DNA of 10,431 bases from Bacteroidota bacterium. GTDB lineage: Bacteria; Bacteroidota; Bacteroidia; Bacteroidales; UBA10428. The position numbers were made by a program, and so were the translations under genes. Positions 1-6,216 of the stretch are shown here, piece by piece (position 1 is the first letter of the stretch; the number at the start of each line of letters is the position of its first letter). Where the stretch lies: contig JAHEEB010000067.1 in NCBI GenBank assembly GCA_024640925.1, positions 1 through 10,431 on the forward strand, given 5' to 3'. The notes under the pieces were generated by a model. It had not been told where the DNA came from, did not search any database, and was given only the letters and a program-made list of their open reading frames with translations.

Positions 1-506
1 TTGTTTTTCAATGATATGCAGCCTAACGTCCAATTCATCTTGTAATCAATGGCATAATCGGAATTGTTTGGAACGCCATGTATTCCAACCTCGCCACCAA
101 TACTTGCCGAAGCTGGAATTAATCCTTTTTGCTTTGCCTCATTATGCTTTTTCCACGAATCGCTGTTAGGATAGTCAAACCAGATAAATTTCGACCATTG
201 ACTATGGGGATATTTTGTTTTTACTTTAAAAGTACCTTCCGGAGTGCATTTATCACCTTGTCGAAGCTTATCATCGACCGGATTTGCACCAAAAACAACA
301 GGATACTCTTTTAATACTTTAGAACCGGCTACAATACTTAATTTATAATCACTTTTATCAATATGTATTTCAATACTTCTTTTGTTTATATCCATAGAAT
401 CTAATACACGTTGAAGTGGAACGGAATAGTTTTTAAATTCCAGACTTTGTCCATAGCAAGTAGCAAAAAGAATTATCAACAAACCAACGATCACTTGTTT
501 CTTCAT
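1..506 (-). CDS. L,D-transpeptidase (YkuD domain), secreted; 3' end cut by window edge
   Basis: An open frame starts at the ATG complementary to 504-506 and runs off the window after 168 codons. Residues 1-19 are a signal peptide (MKKQ, a hydrophobic stretch, then CYG before Q20), so the protein is exported. The rest matches the YkuD fold: a substrate strand around 45-70, GDKCTPEGTF at 84-93, GIHG at 141-144 with the catalytic-site His143, and NWTLGCISLKN at 158-168 with the nucleophile Cys163. In this family the Cys attacks a tetrapeptide stem and forms 3-3 peptidoglycan cross-links or attaches proteins to the wall. Some members have other roles, so the exact reaction is inferred. Position -1 to Cys17 is Thr, so a lipobox is unlikely. 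Only the last few residues of the catalytic domain and any C-terminal extension are missing. I see no convincing promoter or SD upstream. Confidence 0.9.
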   Translation of the reverse strand, partial: MKKQVIVGLLIILFATCYGQSLEFKNYSVPLQRVLDSMDINKRSIEIHIDKSDYKLSIVAGSKVLKEYPVVFGANPVDDKLRQGDKCTPEGTFKVKTKYPHSQWSKFIWFDYPNSDSWKKHNEAKQKGLIPASASIGGEVGIHGVPNNSDYAIDYKMNWTLGCISLKN

Positions 507-627
507 GATCTGAGATTATTTATTAATCTTATGAATATTTGTTTCTAAAGATAGGAGATACAGTAATATGTATTGCTTATAAATTTTAATAATTCGAAAA
601 ATGAAGACATAAAAACGCTTCAAAACA

Positions 628-655
628 AAAAACCCGAAGAATTCTTCGGGTTTTT
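628..655 (-). terminator. Intrinsic terminator of tRNA-Phe
   Basis: This is a perfect 28-bp inverted repeat: AAAAACCCGAAGAA and its complement, centred on GAATTC. It begins 2 bp past the discriminator base of tRNA-Phe. On the minus strand the GC-rich stem ends in TTTTTG, as expected of a rho-independent terminator. Because A and T runs flank both sides it could also work on the plus strand, but no plus-strand gene reaches it. Confidence 0.85.
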
Positions 656-656
656 G

Positions 657-729
<73 letters not shown>

Positions 730-746
730 TCATTTATTTAGCGGTG

Positions 747-777
747 CAAATGTAACCAAAAAATATTTTCTACCAAA
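747..777 (-). promoter_or_regulatory. Bacteroidetes-type promoter of tRNA-Phe
   Basis: On the minus strand there is a TTTG box (774-777), a 19-bp spacer, and TACATTTG (747-754). This is an exact match to the Bacteroidetes housekeeping sigma consensus (-33 TTTG, -7 TAnnTTTG). Transcription would start near 740, giving a leader of about 10 nt before the tRNA 5' end at 729. Confidence 0.8.
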
Positions 778-959
778 CACATGCCTGCTTTTTTTACCTG
801 TCTCTGAAATTAATTTGTTAAACCAGGATTAAGCAATAGAAATATCGAAAATTTAAAATGCTTACAGCCTTCATGGCGTAACGGGTTAACCCCGATTTTA
901 AAATCTCTAATATATTAACTGGGTTAAATGAACAAATTATAGTTTTATGCCAAAGCAAT

Positions 960-996
960 TTTGGTAATCGTTATTCTCTTGGAATTTATACTTTTG
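960..996 (+). promoter_or_regulatory. Possible promoter of the M16 peptidase operon
   Basis: TACTTTTG at 989-996 fits the -7 consensus TAnnTTTG exactly. The nearest TTTG (960-963) is 25 bp upstream, longer than the usual 19 or so. The -7 box ends only 4 bp before the ATG at 1001, so a transcript from it would be leaderless or nearly so. The call rests on the motif alone. Confidence 0.35.
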
Positions 997-1000
997 TACC

Positions 1001-2242
1001 ATGAAAAATGAGGGGATAGAATTTCAAACCTGCACTCTGGAGAATGGAATAAGGTTAGTTCATAAACAAGTAGACTCACCGGTAGCACATTGTGGTATAA
1101 TTATCAATACAGGTTCCAGAGATGAAGAAGAGAAGGAGCATGGCTTGACTCATCTGATTGAGCATTGTATATTTAAAGGCACTACCAAGCGTAAAGCTTT
1201 TCATATACTTAGCCGGATGGAAGATATAGGAGGTGAACTTAACGCTTACACAACCAAAGAAGAAACCTGTGTTCATACATCATTTTTTAACAACTATTAT
1301 GCCCGGGCTTTTGAATTAATTAATGATTTGGTTTTTAACTCTGTCTTTCCGCCAAAAGAAATCCAAAAGGAGAAAGAAGTTGTTATAGACGAGATTAATT
1401 CATACAAAGATTCTCCGTTTGAACAGATCTTTGATGACTTTGATGAACAAATATTTATAAATCATCCTATTGCACGAAATATTCTGGGAACGGCTGAGAG
1501 TCTGAACAATATCGATCGGGATATGATTCTCGATTTTTATCATAAACGCTATTGTACCACTCAGATGGTAGTTTCTTCTGTTGGAAAGTTAAATTTTAAT
1601 AAAGTTAAATGGTATTTTGAGAAATATTTCAGTCATATTCCCAAAAGAGAGCCCGATAGAATTCGAACAGTTTATGATAATTCGAACTACAAAAACTCTG
1701 AAATTACTATAAAAAAAGATACTTATCAGGCACATTGTATCCTTGGAGCTCCTGCATATAGTTATAACGATGAACGTCGGTTAATTCTTCATCTGCTGAA
1801 TAATTATATCGGCGGACCCGGATTAAATTCAACGCTGAACCTGATCCTTCGGGAAAAAAGAGGCTATGCCTATAATGTTGAATCAAATTATACCTCTTAT
1901 TCCGATACGGGAATAATAATTATCTACTTTGGAACAGATAAGAAAGACCTAAAGAAATGTATCTCTTTGACTCATAAAGAATTGATTAAATTGAGTACCA
2001 AGGCATTAGGAGCAAATCAACTTTCGAGAGCTAAGAAACAATTAACCGGCCAAATTGCAATTTCTGCCGAGAACAATGAAAATCAGATGCTTTCCATTGG
2101 TAAAAGCTTACTTGTATATGATAAAGTCGATGACCTGGGTACCATATGTAAGAAAATAGATGCTATTACCGCTAAACAAATAATGGAAGTTGCATCAGAT
2201 ATATTTGATCCCCAAAATCTTTCTACTTTAATATATCTTTAA
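1001..2242 (+). CDS. M16 family (insulinase/pitrilysin-like, M16B) zinc metallopeptidase
   Basis: This is a 413-aa protein of normal single-unit M16B length. The inverted zinc motif HxxEH is HLIEH at residues 51-55 (His51 and His55 bind zinc, Glu54 is the catalytic base). The third ligand is Glu131 in VVIDEI, 76 residues past His55, the usual M16 spacing. The C-terminal half carries the glycine-rich loop GGPGLNS (271-277) and REKRGYAY (284-291), which supplies the Arg/Tyr pair that contacts substrate. The enzyme should therefore be active. M16B proteins usually work as clam-shell dimers, and no inactive partner gene is next door, so a homodimer is likely. There is no signal peptide, so it is probably cytoplasmic. 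The ATG at 1001 places EFQTCTLENGIRL at the start, as in relatives, and no later ATG would keep the fold. The substrate is unknown. Confidence 0.93.
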   Translation: MKNEGIEFQTCTLENGIRLVHKQVDSPVAHCGIIINTGSRDEEEKEHGLTHLIEHCIFKGTTKRKAFHILSRMEDIGGELNAYTTKEETCVHTSFFNNYYARAFELINDLVFNSVFPPKEIQKEKEVVIDEINSYKDSPFEQIFDDFDEQIFINHPIARNILGTAESLNNIDRDMILDFYHKRYCTTQMVVSSVGKLNFNKVKWYFEKYFSHIPKREPDRIRTVYDNSNYKNSEITIKKDTYQAHCILGAPAYSYNDERRLILHLLNNYIGGPGLNSTLNLILREKRGYAYNVESNYTSYSDTGIIIIYFGTDKKDLKKCISLTHKELIKLSTKALGANQLSRAKKQLTGQIAISAENNENQMLSIGKSLLVYDKVDDLGTICKKIDAITAKQIMEVASDIFDPQNLSTLIYL

Positions 2243-2247
2243 TTCAT

Positions 2248-2886
2248 ATGATATTTTCTCAGGCTATTGATAAATATATTACCGATCATTCAACATCCGA
2301 AGATCCTGAATTAGCTGAACTTAATCGGGAAACACATCTTAAGGTAATAAACCCCCGCATGCTTTCGGGACATTTGCAAGGTAAACTTCTTGAGATGATT
2401 AGTAAAATGATTAATCCATCTGCAATTCTTGAAATAGGAACGTATACCGGTTACTCTGCAATATGCCTGGCAAAAGGGTTAAAACCTCAAGGCCTCCTTC
2501 ACACAATCGAAAAAAATGATGAGTTACTGTCATTACAAAAAAAATATTTTACGAAAGCCGGTGTAGAAGACAAAATAATTGTTCACCATGGTAATGCTCT
2601 GGAAGTTATTCCACAAATGAACCTGTTGTTTGATCTGGTCTTTATTGATGCTGCAAAAAAAGATTACTCCAAGTTTTATAACCTTGTGATCGATAAAACA
2701 AGGAATGGTGGAATTATTATTGCGGATAATGTACTTTGGGATGGTAAAGTAGTTAATTATCAGACGGATAATGATGAAGATACAGTGGCTATCAGGGAAT
2801 TTAACAAACTTGTAAAAAATGATATGCGAACTGAGAACCTGATACTTCCCATGAGAGATGGTATTTCAGTAATCAGAAAACTTTAA
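2248..2886 (+). CDS. SAM-dependent O-methyltransferase (class I, cation-dependent type)
   Basis: This 212-aa protein is of typical length for the caffeoyl-CoA/catechol O-methyltransferase-like family. The SAM-binding glycine loop is LEIGTYTGYS at 61-70. The acidic residue that holds the SAM ribose lies in HTIEKND (85-91). FIDAAKKDY (132-140) and IIADNVLWDGKV (157-168) supply the divalent-metal ligands, expected to be Asp134, Asp160 and Asn161. The family moves a methyl group from SAM to a hydroxyl of a small aromatic or catechol-like acceptor. The acceptor here cannot be read from sequence. There is no signal peptide, so it is cytoplasmic. The gene starts 5 bp after the M16 stop codon with no promoter between, so the two are almost certainly co-transcribed. 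A shared pathway is possible but not shown. Confidence 0.93.
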   Translation: MIFSQAIDKYITDHSTSEDPELAELNRETHLKVINPRMLSGHLQGKLLEMISKMINPSAILEIGTYTGYSAICLAKGLKPQGLLHTIEKNDELLSLQKKYFTKAGVEDKIIVHHGNALEVIPQMNLLFDLVFIDAAKKDYSKFYNLVIDKTRNGGIIIADNVLWDGKVVNYQTDNDEDTVAIREFNKLVKNDMRTENLILPMRDGISVIRKL

Positions 2887-2939
2887 TTATAATCATTAAA
2901 AAAATAAACAGTAAATAATCAAACTATATATTATTTTCA

Positions 2940-2970
2940 TTTGTTTGTTGTTATAAATAGATTCGCTTTG
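2940..2970 (+). promoter_or_regulatory. Candidate promoter of the MerR/B12 regulator
   Basis: TTTG (2940-2943), a 19-bp spacer and TCGCTTTG (2963-2970) match the Bacteroidetes promoter with one mismatch (C for A in the -7 box). The box ends 6 bp before the ATG at 2977, so transcription would begin at or next to the start codon. This also argues against using the upstream in-frame TTG at 2941 as the start. Confidence 0.5.
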
Positions 2971-2976
2971 ATTACT

Positions 2977-3855
2977 ATGGGTACATATTCGATTAAAGAT
3001 CTGGAACGCCTCTCGGGTATTAAAGCCCATACAATTCGTATCTGGGAGAAACGATACGGACTTATTGAACCCACACGAACAAATACAAACATTCGTACAT
3101 ATTGCGATGCTGAGCTGAAGAAAATTCTAAATATCTCTATACTAAACCGGAATGGGCTAAAAATATCAAAAATCGCAAAACTTTCATCCGGTGAGATATC
3201 AGGACTGGTTACCCGACTTACTGAGGATACAAAAGATGCCGATAGTCAATTAGAAAGTTTGTATATATCAATGATTGATCTGGATGAAAATTTATTTGAA
3301 AAAATCATTTCCAGGTCCGTTATTCAAATGGGATTTGAACAAATGGTAATACAAATCCTTATGCCATTTTTGCATCGGGTTGGTATTATGTGGCAAACTG
3401 GTACAATAAGTCCTGCTCAGGAACATTTTATTTCCAATCTTATCAGGCAGAAACTAATTGTTGCTATAGATAGTATTTTCTCAGCAGATAATGCCAATCC
3501 CAAAACCTTTATTCTTTTTCTTCCCGAACAAGAACTTCATGAACTCGGACTTTTATTTATTTATTATTTATTGAAAAAAAGAGGTCATAAGGTTATTTAC
3601 CTGGGCGCCATGTTACCTTTTGATAGCCTGAGAGTAGTCGCTAAGCTAAAACCAGCTGATTACCTTGTTACTTCAGCTATTTCATCGTTTGATGAGGATG
3701 AGTTGAATGAATATTTTAAAGAAATCTCACAGGAATTTTCCGACAAAAAGATTATAGTTACTGGTCAACATTCAGAGTCTATTAAAGTTCAATCAAAAAA
3801 TCTGCTTATACTGAGCCTTGTTGCATCGTTTGTCGATGAAATAAACAAACTATAA
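2977..3855 (+). CDS. MerR-family regulator with cobalamin-binding domain (CarH/LitR-like)
   Basis: This is a 292-aa protein from ATG 2977. The frame stays open up to a TTG at 2941, but that would overlap the candidate promoter and add a tail not normal for MerR proteins. Residues 1-70 are the MerR winged helix (YSIKDLERLSGIKAHTIRIWEKRYG). Residues 90-165 form a helical B12 cap with the signature Wx9EH (Trp139, Glu149, His150). Residues 176-290 are a Rossmann-like B12 domain with ExHxxG (Glu186, His188, Gly191), His188 being the expected lower cobalt ligand. CarH and LitR proteins bind adenosylcobalamin as a dark-state tetramer on DNA and release it when light cleaves the Co-C bond, usually to induce carotenoid genes. 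Light sensing here is inferred. Residue 140, after the Trp, is Gln; CarH of Thermus has His there. No carotenoid gene lies within the window. Confidence 0.88.
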   Translation: MGTYSIKDLERLSGIKAHTIRIWEKRYGLIEPTRTNTNIRTYCDAELKKILNISILNRNGLKISKIAKLSSGEISGLVTRLTEDTKDADSQLESLYISMIDLDENLFEKIISRSVIQMGFEQMVIQILMPFLHRVGIMWQTGTISPAQEHFISNLIRQKLIVAIDSIFSADNANPKTFILFLPEQELHELGLLFIYYLLKKRGHKVIYLGAMLPFDSLRVVAKLKPADYLVTSAISSFDEDELNEYFKEISQEFSDKKIIVTGQHSESIKVQSKNLLILSLVASFVDEINKL

Positions 3856-3877
3856 TAACAAATCACGAATTTGTTAT
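3855..3877 (+). terminator. Weak hairpin directly after the regulator gene
   Basis: ATAACAAAT and ATTTGTTAT form a perfect 9-bp stem with the 5-nt loop CACGA, starting at the last base of the stop codon. No T run follows, so it is at best a poor intrinsic terminator. It may instead protect the 3' end of the mRNA or bind a protein. Confidence 0.3.
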
Positions 3878-4032
3878 AAGAATAGATTGAACAATAAATC
3901 GAATACACCTTAATTGACTTAGCGAGGGTCTCCGGAATTTTAGTACTCAAAATATATTGAATACCAGTCTTTATTCAAATTGTTTCTTTCCCTAGTCTCG
4001 GATTCTAATAGAAACTATTATTGTTCCTCTTT

Positions 4033-4590
4033 CTATTTATTAATAGCGGCAATTTTCTTATTTGTATCGTCAATCCGCTGTTGAATATCAACCTTCACCG
4101 ATGATATTTCGGCTTTAAGTTCTTTGCTTATTTTGTTCAAATCGGTGTCTAATCCTTCTTTTGCTTTAACCAGATTTTTTTCACATTGTTCTTTTACTCT
4201 CTTTGTTTTATCAGATAATATGTAGAAAATTACTATTAAAAGAATAAGGATGAGAATAAGGCAAATGTACTGGATGGCGTTGGAGGTTTTCAAGCTGCTA
4301 TTCGTGTTTTCCAGGTCGGTTTTCAACATAGAAACCTGAGATTTACTTGCCATTAGGGTATCAGATAAAGCTTTTAGTTCTTTATTGATCTCATCTAAGC
4401 TCATTTGAACAGAGTCTTGAACACCTGAAGAGGTTTGAATGAATTGTTTTAACTGTACTTTCTGTTTATAAGTACTATTTTTTATGGCTGTTACCTGTTT
4501 TTGTAAGTTATCCATATCGTTGGACTGTGTCTGTGCTAACAACATGAAACATGAACTAACAAAAAGAATACTAATTACTAATTTTTTCAT
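4033..4590 (-). CDS. Exported single-pass membrane protein with coiled coils on both sides; function unknown
   Basis: I do not recognise a family for this 185-aa protein. Residues 1-19 look like a cleavable signal peptide (MKKLVISILF, then LLAQ). Residues 25-103 are polar and heptad-like (EINKELKALSDTL, SMLKTDLENTNSSL), as in a coiled coil. Residues 106-125 are a strong transmembrane helix (LILILILLIVIFYIL), followed by the basic stretch KTKRVK. Residues 130-184 form a second charged coiled coil. With a cleaved signal and positive charges after the helix, the first coil should lie in the periplasm and the second in the cytoplasm. Such a shape suits a scaffold or a signal-transmitting rod, but this is inference. 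It stands alone: the gene upstream on this strand is about 390 bp away, across a repeat element. No clear promoter was found. Confidence 0.75.
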   Translation of the reverse strand: MKKLVISILFVSSCFMLLAQTQSNDMDNLQKQVTAIKNSTYKQKVQLKQFIQTSSGVQDSVQMSLDEINKELKALSDTLMASKSQVSMLKTDLENTNSSLKTSNAIQYICLILILILLIVIFYILSDKTKRVKEQCEKNLVKAKEGLDTDLNKISKELKAEISSVKVDIQQRIDDTNKKIAAINK

Positions 4591-4979
4591 GGCAGTTATG
4601 ATTTATAGGTTCATTGATAAGAAGGTATTAGAGAAAAAATAAAGTTTTATTTGGTATCCCTGAAAATAAAGTGGAAAGCCAAACAAGAACAAATTACAAA
4701 AAAATCTGATTAAAGTCAATAAGGAACTTCAGGGATTCGGTTGATATTTAGGGTTTTTTCGATATTTCATCTGATACACAAAGGCTGTCCAAAAAGGTAT
4801 ACGAGTGAATTGGCCACAAAGACCTTAGATTTTAATTAATTTAAAGACATTAATCATAGTGATACCTTTGTATCTTAGAGTCTTCGTGGCTATTTGTCAA
4901 CTTTTTGGACCTGCCTCCTATTAATTTTCAGCTAAAAATCTAATCTATTTTTATTATTTGCATAATTGAAACAGGCCAA
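4591..4979. other. Intergenic region holding a MITE-like element
   Basis: This stretch has no gene. Its only clear structure is the inverted-repeat element at 4782-4916. The parts at 4591-4781 and 4917-4979 are plain AT-rich sequence in which I see no promoter matching the consensus. Confidence 0.5.
4782..4916. repeat. MITE-like inverted-repeat element (about 135 bp)
   Basis: The outer arms are AGGC-t-GTCCAAAAAG (4782-4796) and CTTTTTGGAC-ct-GCCT (4901-4916), complementary apart from a one-base offset. Inside lies a second pair, GCCACAAAGAC (4813-4823) and GTCTTCGTGGC (4880-4890), pairing at 10 of 11 positions and followed by a looser CTTAGA/TCTAAG match. The centre is AT-rich and non-coding. 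The whole could fold into one long hairpin. Transposon-like terminal repeats without a transposase suggest a non-autonomous miniature element. I could not identify a target-site duplication, so past mobility is not proven. Confidence 0.6.
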
Positions 4980-5171
4980 TTATTTCCTCGCTGCAATATT
5001 TTTTGAAACAACTAGAGCAGATGCGCCAAGAATAACACTAACAATACCGATTAGTACATCAATAATATTACCACATTTAATACAGAAAAAATCAAATCTT
5101 GGGAGTACAATCATGATTCCACCAATAATGATGGTCCATACGGCTAGAATTAAAATAATTGTTTTTGGCAT
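4980..5171 (-). CDS. Small two-helix membrane protein, function unknown
   Basis: This 63-aa protein starts at the ATG complementary to 5169-5171. Residues 4-23 (TIILILAVWTIIIGGIMIVL) and 37-56 (around VLIGIVSVILGASALVV) are two transmembrane helices. They are joined by a short loop with a CxxC pair (Cys30, Cys33, in FFCIKCGN), which could form a disulfide or bind metal. The C-terminus is basic (SKNIAARK). The clean MPK start, the helix pattern and the agreement with neighbours in orientation make it a more likely gene than the overlapping plus-strand frame. It follows the lipoprotein gene by 69 bp on the same strand. I do not recognise a family, and spurious calls are common at this size. Confidence 0.55.
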   Translation of the reverse strand: MPKTIILILAVWTIIIGGIMIVLPRFDFFCIKCGNIIDVLIGIVSVILGASALVVSKNIAARK

Positions 5172-5240
5172 AATGATACGATTTTAGTTAGACAATATTG
5201 AAATTTAACCTCTATTCCATTTTTAATGGTTAAAAAGAGA

Positions 5241-6008
5241 CTAATATGCTATTGTATTCGATTTATAGCTTTTCTGACAAGCCCGGTCTTCAATAACAAT
5301 GTATACATTTCCTGCTTTAGCCTTTGGCAGAAACCAAATTTGTTCCATATCACTATTCACCCCTAAAGCACAAAAACCATAGATATATGAATTATCATCG
5401 GCATTAATGATATTAACCCATGTACGAGATGAATTTGGGTTTAGTCCACACGCAGGTAATTCAGGCGCTTGCCGGAACATATCGTTTGAATAAGCACTCC
5501 AGTTTTGAACAGGAATATAAATTCTTCCATCAGCATCTTTATGGTCGAATTTAATTATAGGCGCTGGAAAAGAATCGATGCATTCACCATATTCAACAAT
5601 GTTCGATTTATAGGTTTTTTGGCATTTTCGGTCATTTATTATAATATAAACCTTCCCATTTCTTTCACTTGGCATAAACCATATATCCTTCAGCCGCTTG
5701 TTCGAATCCAAAGCACAAAATCCATAAATACGGGCATTCGTAGTCCCATCATAAATATCTACCCATGTACGGGATGATTTTGTATTTGTCCCACAAGGAG
5801 GTAAATCAGGTGCTTCAACGAATATACTATTTGGATAATCACTCCAGTTTTGAACAGGAATATAAATTCTTCCATCAGCATCTTTATGGTCGTATAAAAT
5901 TACCGGATCGGAATATTTGGTTCTGCAACAACTGCTCAAACATCCGATTAATACAATTCCTGCATAGAGAATGAAGAAATTTCGGGTGATAAAGTTTTTA
6001 CTATTCAT
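5241..6008 (-). CDS. Lipoprotein with two tandem copies of a Cys-containing domain; function unknown
   Basis: This 255-aa protein has a type II signal: basic N-terminus, hydrophobic 11-22, then candidate lipoboxes LIGC (Cys23) and LSSC (Cys27). Cys27 fits the usual Bacteroidetes form better. The mature part is two copies of one domain offset by 115 residues, about 39-140 and 154-255. Each starts with DHKDADGRIYIPVQNWS and continues with a (P/A)CG motif, SSRTWV, IYGFCAL, IWF.P and CQK.YKSN. Three Cys are kept in each copy (72, 98, 129 and 187, 213, 244). The first repeat is identical over 53 bp of DNA. The domain looks all-beta and could be a surface binding module, but I cannot name a family. 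An odd number of Cys per domain leaves one free or bridging the copies. It lies downstream of the propeller-sensor gene on the same strand, 208 bp away. Confidence 0.85.
   Translation of the reverse strand: MNSKNFITRNFFILYAGIVLIGCLSSCCRTKYSDPVILYDHKDADGRIYIPVQNWSDYPNSIFVEAPDLPPCGTNTKSSRTWVDIYDGTTNARIYGFCALDSNKRLKDIWFMPSERNGKVYIIINDRKCQKTYKSNIVEYGECIDSFPAPIIKFDHKDADGRIYIPVQNWSAYSNDMFRQAPELPACGLNPNSSRTWVNIINADDNSYIYGFCALGVNSDMEQIWFLPKAKAGNVYIVIEDRACQKSYKSNTIAY
5495..5547. repeat. 53-bp direct repeat, copy in the second lipoprotein domain
   Basis: This stretch is identical over 53 bp to 5840-5892, offset by 345 bp (115 codons). It codes, on the minus strand, for the conserved start of the second domain (DHKDADGRIYIPVQNWS). 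The identity ends abruptly on both sides, whereas the rest of the two domains has diverged. Confidence 0.95.
5840..5892. repeat. 53-bp direct repeat, copy in the first lipoprotein domain
   Basis: This is the partner of 5495-5547, in the same frame and orientation, coding for the start of the first domain. Silent positions are identical too, which points to a recent copying event or gene conversion between the domains rather than to protein-level selection alone. Confidence 0.95.
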
Positions 6009-6216
6009 AATGATTGGTTGATTTAAGTAATGAATTATGTTATACCATATTAATAAAGATAAATAATTACAAGGTATAAGTCAAGTGTAGAGTAAAAAAA
6101 AATACTTATTCATTCATTAACTAAGGGAACTGGCAATAAAAAGAAGAACTCGTTAAATTTTAATAATTATTTGGATCTATTTCTTCTTCAACATCTTATT
6201 TATTCTTACCACTAAT

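Larger units (their letters stand above)
730..1000. other. Intergenic region between divergent tRNA-Phe and M16 peptidase gene
   Basis: No gene is seen here. Besides the tRNA-Phe promoter it contains two adjacent perfect palindromes, GGGTTAACCC (883-892) and GATTTTAAAATC (894-905). A second GGGTTAA follows around 921-927, upstream of the plus-strand operon. Confidence 0.5.

Noticed and set aside
129..314. 61-aa plus-strand frame
   Set aside because: Antisense to the L,D-transpeptidase, whose catalytic motifs make the minus strand the coding one.
2941..2976. TTG at 2941 as start of the MerR/B12 regulator
   Set aside because: It lies within the candidate promoter and adds 12 residues before the normal MerR start; ATG 2977 fits the family.
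4966..5187. 73-aa plus-strand frame
   Set aside because: Overlaps the 63-aa minus-strand frame, which has a cleaner start, two proper membrane helices and the orientation of its neighbours.
5217..5229. CCATT/AATGG hairpin after the lipoprotein gene as a terminator
   Set aside because: Only 5 bp of stem and no T run on the minus strand.
5495..5892. CRISPR-like repeat
   Set aside because: Only two units, far apart and in frame within a coding domain; this is a domain duplication.
5505..5974. Two plus-strand frames (5505-5777 and 5765-5974)
   Set aside because: Antisense to the repeat lipoprotein; the domain duplication is in the minus-strand frame.
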